A DNA stretch of 10,312 nucleotides from an uncultured Faecalibacterium sp. (lineage in GTDB: Bacteria; Bacillota; Clostridia; Oscillospirales; Ruminococcaceae). The position numbers and the translations under genes are program-made. The notes under the pieces were generated by a model that searched no databases, had not been told where the DNA came from, and was given only the letters and a program-made list of their open reading frames with translations. Numbering within the stretch: the first letter of the stretch is position 1; every line of letters begins with the position of its first letter. The stretch spans positions 1 through 10,312 of the forward strand of contig CALDNF010000047.1 of assembly GCA_937917475.1 (NCBI GenBank), in the 5' to 3' direction. Shown in pieces: positions 6,565 through 10,312 of the stretch.

Positions 6565-7859
6565 TGGCCGTCCTTCGGCTGGAAGATGGGGGTGTTATAA
6601 TACTCCGCACAGGCCAGAGCCATGTACTCAGCATCCTTGCAGCTTGCAGTCTCCATGGCGGAGTGCATGGCCAGCTGGCCCAGACCGATATCCACCATGG
6701 GCATCAGGATCTGGTGGCCCAGCAGGTTGCCGAGAGTGGAGCCGCCCCGCACATCGGCACGGTTGGCGCAGACCTGTACCGGCACGCCGGCCTTTTTGCA
6801 GATGGCAGCAAAAGCCGATCCGGTAAAGCCGTTGGTGGTGTAGGTCTGGCGGGCATTGGTCTTGAGCAGGACACCGTCGCCCATGACCACGGGGTTGGCC
6901 GGGTCGCTCTTTTCGGGATGATTGGGATGGGTGGCATGGCCATTGTCGGCACTGAGCAGCAGGCTGTTGGTGCGGGCCCGGATGCTCTGCTCCCGGGTCA
7001 CGCCAAGGCTCTCCTCAATACGGGCCATCACGTCGGCCATCAGGGTGCCCTGTGCGCCCTGCCGGCTGGAAGAACCCACCTCTTCGTTGTCGAACATCAC
7101 CCAGATATCGCCCCGGCCTTCTTCCTCGCTGCGGCCCTGCAAAAAGCCCCACAGGGTGGTGTAGGCACATTCCAGATCGTCGATCCGGCCGGACATGAAG
7201 TACTCGCTCTTCAGGCCCAGCAGCTCCGCCTTTTCCCGGGTGCAGAGGACCAGATCGGAGTCCACAATGTCCTCCGGAGCCACGCCGATCTCCTCAGCCA
7301 ATACCTGCCGCAGACTGCCCTCCGCAGAGCCGAAGATGGGCTGCATATCCACCTGCGGGTTATACTTCATGCCGTCGTTGAGGTCCCGGTTGAAGTGGAT
7401 GCAGAGGTTGGGGATGACGGCCAGTGCACGGTCCGGATGGACCAGCCGGCTCTCGATGCCGTTCTCGGTCATAACCATCAGACGGCCCGCTACGCTCAGG
7501 GGACGGTCCATCCAGGTGGGCATGATCATGCCGCCGTAACCCTCGGTCTCCGCTTTGGCAAAGACATCGCCGGTGTTGTCCAGCGTCTTGACCCGCCATG
7601 TGGGGGAATCGCTGTGGCTGGCTGCGGCGTGCCAGCCGGTCAGCTCACCCTTGGGCATCCGCCATGCCAGCACGGCGGACTCGTTGCGGGTGGTGTAATA
7701 CTTGCCGCCGGGCACAAGGTCCCATGCCTGACTCTCGGGGCAGTTCCTGTAGCCGTTCTCTTCCAGAATGGCCACAGCTGCGGCGGTGGAGTGGAACGCA
7801 CTCACGCCTTTATTCAGGAAGTCCAGAAGGCCTTCCATCGAAAATTTCTGATTCTGCAT
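6546..7859 (-). CDS. M18-family metalloaminopeptidase
   Basis: The 437-residue cytosolic zinc aminopeptidase removes N-terminal residues, acidic ones in characterised relatives. The co-catalytic metal site of the family is complete (numbering from the ATG): His82 in ASHSDSP, Asp228 in GRIDDLE, catalytic Glu259 and ligand Glu260 in FDNEEVGS, Asp305 in SADNGHATHPNH, and His399 in LGQLAMHSAMET. The length is normal for bacterial M18 proteins. The start is the ATG at 7859, eight bases after AAGGGA (7873-7868); a TTG six bases upstream is too close to that site. The gene lies behind a strong promoter and is followed by the overlapping gluQ. Expression may be controlled jointly with the divergent lipoprotein gene, because an inverted repeat overlaps its -35. 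The family is secure; peptide preference is not predictable. Confidence 0.94.
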   Translation of the reverse strand: MQNQKFSMEGLLDFLNKGVSAFHSTAAAVAILEENGYRNCPESQAWDLVPGGKYYTTRNESAVLAWRMPKGELTGWHAAASHSDSPTWRVKTLDNTGDVFAKAETEGYGGMIMPTWMDRPLSVAGRLMVMTENGIESRLVHPDRALAVIPNLCIHFNRDLNDGMKYNPQVDMQPIFGSAEGSLRQVLAEEIGVAPEDIVDSDLVLCTREKAELLGLKSEYFMSGRIDDLECAYTTLWGFLQGRSEEEGRGDIWVMFDNEEVGSSSRQGAQGTLMADVMARIEESLGVTREQSIRARTNSLLLSADNGHATHPNHPEKSDPANPVVMGDGVLLKTNARQTYTTNGFTGSAFAAICKKAGVPVQVCANRADVRGGSTLGNLLGHQILMPMVDIGLGQLAMHSAMETASCKDAEYMALACAEYYNTPIFQPKDGQWKLSL

Positions 7860-7906
7860 ATTCAAGTTCCCTTTCAGGTTTTTTTTTCATGTTTCCGACG
7901 CCTTTT

Positions 7907-7935
7907 ATTATAGCCGTTCGGCTCTCAAAGGTCAA
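7907..7935 (-). promoter_or_regulatory. Promoter of the M18-gluQ operon
   Basis: On the minus strand TTGACC (7935-7930), a 17-base spacer and a perfect TATAAT (7912-7907) form a near-consensus sigma-A promoter. The start would be near 7900, about 41 bases before the ATG at 7859. Confidence 0.87.
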
Positions 7936-7972
7936 ACGGAAACCGGCTCTTTCCGGCAGGGTTTCCGCTTGA
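7932..7972. repeat. 13-base inverted repeat between divergent promoters
   Basis: TCAAACGGAAACC (7932-7944) and GGTTTCCGCTTGA (7960-7972) are complementary except for one A-C mismatch, with a 15-base spacer holding a further CCGG pair. The left arm covers four bases of the -35 element of the M18 promoter. The right arm ends 21 bases before the -35 of the lipoprotein promoter. It could be an operator acting on one or both promoters, or a hairpin. Confidence 0.6.
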
Positions 7973-7993
7973 AATTCGTCCTGCTCACGCCGA

Positions 7994-8022
7994 TTGACAA
8001 CCGTCAGCGAGAACGGTATACT
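7994..8022 (+). promoter_or_regulatory. Promoter of the lipoprotein gene
   Basis: A perfect TTGACA (7994-7999), a 17-base spacer and TATACT (8017-8022) make one of the best promoters in the window. The start is near 8029, giving a leader of about 57 bases. Confidence 0.9.
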
Positions 8023-8033
8023 AGAAATAGTAT
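8018..8033. promoter_or_regulatory. Dyad over the -10 and start site of the lipoprotein gene, candidate operator
   Basis: ATACTA-gaaa-TAGTAT is a perfect dyad with 6-base arms. It covers most of the -10 hexamer and the expected transcription start, so a protein bound there would block RNA polymerase. No cognate regulator is encoded nearby. Confidence 0.5.
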
Positions 8034-8044
8034 CAAGCACTCAG

Positions 8045-8062
8045 CCCGGCCCTTTTGCCGGG
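8045..8062 (+). promoter_or_regulatory. Leader hairpin before the lipoprotein ribosome binding site
   Basis: CCCGGC (8045-8050) and GCCGGG (8057-8062) form a 6-base-pair stem with a 6-base loop, nine bases before the AAGGAGG (8072-8078). It has no T-run, so it is not a terminator. It may protect the mRNA 5' end or space the ribosome site. Confidence 0.4.
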
Positions 8063-8085
8063 ACCCGATAGAAGGAGGATTCGTT

Positions 8086-8682
8086 ATGAATCACAAGCGT
8101 TTTCTTTCCCTCCTGCTCTGCGCCGCTCTGGCCTTGAGCCTGCTGGCAGGCTGCGGCGGCACCTCCAGCGGAAGTGACAGCAAAGACAGCAGCTCCGCTT
8201 CCTCTGCCGCCAGTGAGAGCATCCCCAGCTCCACCACCGAGGCCAGCACTTCCGGCCTGCGGCCCAATTTCGATGAGAATGCTCTGTTCTCCATCAGCGG
8301 CACTGAGGATGCCTTTGCGCCCTGTCTGGGCTGGGGTCCCGGCGTTTCGGGCTGCTCCCTCAAATCGGTGATCGCTGCGGCTTCCCTGCTGCAATGGGCT
8401 GAGGACAATCAGTTCTCCATCCATCCCGGCGACGCCATTGAGGACGCCTACAACGGCTGGTATGACGCCCTTTCCGACACGGACAAGGAAAGCTTTGCCG
8501 AAGCATGGCCTCTCATCCGGGAGGATGCCAACGCCATGCTGACTGATATCAGCAGCATGACCGACCGCATCGCAGATGCCGGTCTGGACGCTTCTGACCT
8601 GCCCGGCTGCTCCGACAGCAACTGGAAGGCTCTGCAGGACGTTCTGGACGAGCTGGTTCCTGAGGCACAGGGCGAATATTAA
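8086..8682 (+). CDS. Ser-rich lipoprotein of unknown function
   Basis: I do not recognise a family. The 198-residue product has a classic lipoprotein signal: MNHKRF, a hydrophobic stretch at 7-20, and the lipobox LAGC with Cys23 as the lipidated residue. It would therefore be anchored on the outer face of the membrane. Residues 24-57 form a Ser/Thr/Ala/Gly-rich, low-complexity linker. The rest is a compact acidic domain, probably mostly helical (about 92-198), with Cys80, Cys90 and Cys175 and several Trp residues (83, 104, 125, 141, 180). The start is the ATG at 8086, seven bases after a perfect AAGGAGG; the longer reading frame opening at 7969 lies upstream of the promoter. The gene has its own strong promoter with an overlapping dyad and is monocistronic. 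It could be a small substrate-binding or envelope-stress lipoprotein, but nothing in the sequence decides this. Confidence 0.85.
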   Translation: MNHKRFLSLLLCAALALSLLAGCGGTSSGSDSKDSSSASSAASESIPSSTTEASTSGLRPNFDENALFSISGTEDAFAPCLGWGPGVSGCSLKSVIAAASLLQWAEDNQFSIHPGDAIEDAYNGWYDALSDTDKESFAEAWPLIREDANAMLTDISSMTDRIADAGLDASDLPGCSDSNWKALQDVLDELVPEAQGEY

Positions 8683-8697
8683 ATCTGGATATGATAC

Positions 8698-8737
8698 AGA
8701 AAAAGCAGGTGCATTTTGACGTGCACCTGCTTTTTCT
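8698..8737. terminator. Bidirectional intrinsic terminator
   Basis: The arms AGAAAAAGCAGGTGCA (8698-8713) and TGCACCTGCTTTTTCT (8722-8737) form a perfect 16-base-pair stem with an 8-base loop and T-runs on both strands. It lies between the convergent lipoprotein and DUF362 genes. Confidence 0.92.
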
Positions 8738-8754
8738 ATGCGCTGATTGATCTA

Positions 8755-9879
8755 TTAAACTTTCTTGAGGGTATATTCCCGGGTGCCCATGCCGATCTTC
8801 TCGGCCTGCTCAAGGGTAGCCTTCCACTCGATGTTGGGGTTGGAATCCTTGAAATGATCGTGGTAGCAGTGCCATCCATCCTTGGCAAGGTTCTGGCCCA
8901 GCTGACTGTTGGTAATGGGCGTTGCTGCCTGACAGGCGTCCACGCAGGCCTGATCCAGAGCCACCGGGTCAAAGGATGCGAACATTCCGATATCCGGCAG
9001 GATGGGGGCATCGTTCTCACCGTGGCAGTCGCAGTTGGGGCTCACGTCCTGAATCAGGCTGATGTGGAAGGTGGGACGGCCATGGCAGACTGCAGCGGCA
9101 TACTCTGCCATCTTCCGGTCCAGCATCTCGTTTGCGCTGTCGTAGAGAGAGTAAATGGCATCAAAATTGCAGGCACCGATGCAGCGGCCGCAGCCCTTGC
9201 ACTTGTCCTGATCAATGACGGCCTTGTTCTTCTCGTTGTAAGTAATAGCATCGGAGCCGCACTCTTTTGCACAGCGGTGGCAGCCACGGCACAGATCCTC
9301 CTGCACCGCCGGGTGGCCGGAAGCGTGCTGCTCCATCTTGCCCGCACGGGAGCCGCAGCCCATGCCGATGTTCTTCAGTGCGCCGCCGAAGCCGGTGGAC
9401 TCATGGCCCTTGAAGTGGGTCAGGCTGATGAACACGTCCGCATCCATAATGGCACGGCCGATCTTTGCGGTTTTGCAGTATTCGCCGTTGGGCACCGGGA
9501 CTTCCACTTCATCGGTGCCCCGCAGGCCGTCGGCAATGAGGATCTGGCAGCCAGTGGTCATGGGCCAGAAGCCGTTGGTCTGGGCACAGGTCAGGTGTTC
9601 CAGTGCGTTCTTGCGGCTGCCCGGATAGAGGGTGTTGCAATCGGTCAGGAAGGGCAGACCGCCCTGTTCCTTGCACAGGTCTGCCACAGCCTTGGCATAG
9701 TTGGGGCGGAGATAGGCCAGATTGCCCAGCTCACCAAAGTGCATCTTGATGGCAACGAACTTGCCCTCCATATCGATGTTCTTGATGCCTGCGGCGATGC
9801 AGAGTCGACGCAGCTTGTCGGTCAGGCTGGTGCCCACCGGACACCGGAAATCGGTATAGTAGACCGTTGATTTTTCCAT
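8755..9879 (-). CDS. DUF362 protein with two 4Fe-4S ferredoxin clusters
   Basis: The 374-residue cytosolic protein combines a DUF362 domain with a bacterial two-cluster ferredoxin insert. The DUF362 part is seen at both ends: an N-terminal half with VAIKMHFGE (42-50), DADVFISLTHFKGHESTGFG (146-165) and GGALKNIGMG, and a C-terminal half with PILPDIGMFASFDPVALDQA (292-311). The clusters are bound by CRGCHRCAKEC (197-207) and CKGCGRCIGAC (227-237). Further cysteines (283 and 285) precede the last DUF362 motif. Such proteins are common in anaerobes and are presumed to transfer electrons, but the reaction of this type is not established. The start is the ATG at 9879, eight bases after GGAGG (9892-9888); an in-frame GTG at 9921 and an ATG at 9894 lack such a site. 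The gene is monocistronic. The domain call is secure; function is unknown. Confidence 0.92.
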   Translation of the reverse strand: MEKSTVYYTDFRCPVGTSLTDKLRRLCIAAGIKNIDMEGKFVAIKMHFGELGNLAYLRPNYAKAVADLCKEQGGLPFLTDCNTLYPGSRKNALEHLTCAQTNGFWPMTTGCQILIADGLRGTDEVEVPVPNGEYCKTAKIGRAIMDADVFISLTHFKGHESTGFGGALKNIGMGCGSRAGKMEQHASGHPAVQEDLCRGCHRCAKECGSDAITYNEKNKAVIDQDKCKGCGRCIGACNFDAIYSLYDSANEMLDRKMAEYAAAVCHGRPTFHISLIQDVSPNCDCHGENDAPILPDIGMFASFDPVALDQACVDACQAATPITNSQLGQNLAKDGWHCYHDHFKDSNPNIEWKATLEQAEKIGMGTREYTLKKV

Positions 9880-9943
9880 TGCAGTTTCCTCCATTTGTTT
9901 TTTCTCCGCAGTGCGGATCACTGCGGCTTACTCTCTTGTAAAA

Positions 9944-9972
9944 AGTATAACACAATTGAACGGCAAAGAAAA
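9944..9972 (-). promoter_or_regulatory. Promoter of the DUF362 gene
   Basis: On the minus strand an extended -10, TGT-TATACT (hexamer 9949-9944), lies 17 bases after a poor -35, TTTTCT (9972-9967). The extended -10 probably compensates. The -35 lies in the U-tract of the uppP terminator. Confidence 0.6.
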
Positions 9973-9994
9973 GACGAGCCCCCGAAAGGGCTCG
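9967..9994 (-). terminator. Intrinsic terminator of uppP
   Basis: On the minus strand CGAGCCC (9994-9988) and GGGCTCG (9981-9975) form a 7-base-pair stem with a 6-base loop, followed by the T-rich tract TCTTTTCT (9974-9967). It lies 17 bases after the uppP stop codon. Confidence 0.8.
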
Positions 9995-10011
9995 CCGGTT
10001 GAGATTTGAAA

Positions 10012-10312
10012 TTATGCAATCGCCGTAATGGCTGCAACGGCCAAGACCACAACGCCGAGGACAATGCGGTAGAGACCGAAGAACTTGAAGTTATGCCGCT
10101 TGACGTAGTCCATCAGGAAGCGGATCGCCGCAAGGCTGACCACGAAGGCCACCACGCAGCCCACCACGAGGACGGCGATCTCGGTGCCGGTGATAGCAAC
10201 ACCCGAGAGGGCAAACTTGACCACCTTGAGCAAAGACGCACCGGCCATGACCGGGATAGCGAGGTAGAAGGTGAACTCCGCCACGCAGGCCCGGGACAGA
10301 CCCAGCAGCAGG
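10012..10312 (-). CDS. uppP: Undecaprenyl-diphosphatase, C-terminal part
   Basis: Only about the last 100 residues are in the window; the gene continues beyond the right edge. UppP (BacA) is an integral membrane enzyme that removes a phosphate from undecaprenyl diphosphate, recycling the lipid carrier for peptidoglycan and wall polymers; high dosage gives bacitracin resistance. The visible part begins with GLSRACVAEFTFYLAIPVMA, which matches the conserved helix segment after the second catalytic loop of the family (usually LSR-x-x-AAEFSFLLAIPVMxGA). Three further hydrophobic segments and a TAA stop follow. The GTG at 10284 within this segment is an internal valine, not a start. The catalytic Glu-rich and SRS motifs would lie outside the window. 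A terminator follows at once, so the gene ends its transcript. Confidence 0.92.
   Translation of the reverse strand, partial: LLLGLSRACVAEFTFYLAIPVMAGASLLKVVKFALSGVAITGTEIAVLVVGCVVAFVVSLAAIRFLMDYVKRHNFKFFGLYRIVLGVVVLAVAAITAIA

Noticed and set aside
6138..7913. Long open frame on the plus strand opposite the M18-gluQ operon (591 codons)
   Set aside because: It spans two well-supported genes on the other strand, lacks a ribosome binding site and shows no family motif; it is a codon-bias shadow.
8716..9870. Open frame on the plus strand opposite the DUF362 gene (384 codons)
   Set aside because: The minus-strand frame has both ferredoxin motifs and DUF362 motifs; the plus-strand frame begins inside the terminator and has none.

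Overview
The window looks like chromosomal DNA of a moderately GC-rich Gram-positive gut Firmicute, most likely Oscillospiraceae/Ruminococcaceae of the Faecalibacterium-Gemmiger-Subdoligranulum type. This is an inference from gene content (CBS/DRTGG family II pyrophosphatase, M18 peptidase, GluQRS, UppP, DUF362 ferredoxin protein), GC-ending codons and strong AGGAGG-type ribosome binding sites beside sigma-A-type promoters. No taxonomic search was possible. Apart from one partial RNA gene the region is gene-dense, with no gap over 300 bases, and every gap holds promoters or terminators. I see no phage, transposase, CRISPR array or defence system.

Layout from left to right. Positions 1-71 (minus strand) carry the 5' part of a serine tRNA-like gene with anticodon CGA. 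It is cut by the window edge and has an anomalous anticodon arm, but it lies behind a near-consensus promoter. Divergent from it is a secreted C39-like cysteine peptidase (289-960, plus). It converges on a minus-strand operon of a CBS/DRTGG-regulated Mn-dependent inorganic pyrophosphatase (1358-3013) and an acylphosphatase (1027-1353), whose ribosome binding site lies inside the end of the pyrophosphatase gene. A MATE exporter (3265-4623, plus) and a PAP2-family membrane phosphatase (4877-5545, plus) follow, each with its own promoter.

A second minus-strand operon encodes an M18 aminopeptidase (6546-7859) and the overlapping GluQRS gene (5605-6564). Divergent from it is a small Ser-rich lipoprotein of unknown function (8086-8682, plus), whose promoter region holds two clear dyads. 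It converges on a DUF362 protein with two 4Fe-4S clusters (8755-9879, minus). The right edge cuts the undecaprenyl-diphosphatase gene uppP (10012-10312, minus).

The genes are mostly housekeeping (pyrophosphate removal, tRNA modification, peptide turnover, lipid-carrier recycling) mixed with envelope functions (two exported proteins, an exporter, two polyprenyl/lipid phosphatase-type membrane proteins). Three convergent gene pairs share compact bidirectional hairpin terminators. No new multi-gene system is evident. The most promising items are the odd tRNA-Ser-like end, the dyads around the lipoprotein/M18 divergent promoters, and two exported proteins of unknown role.
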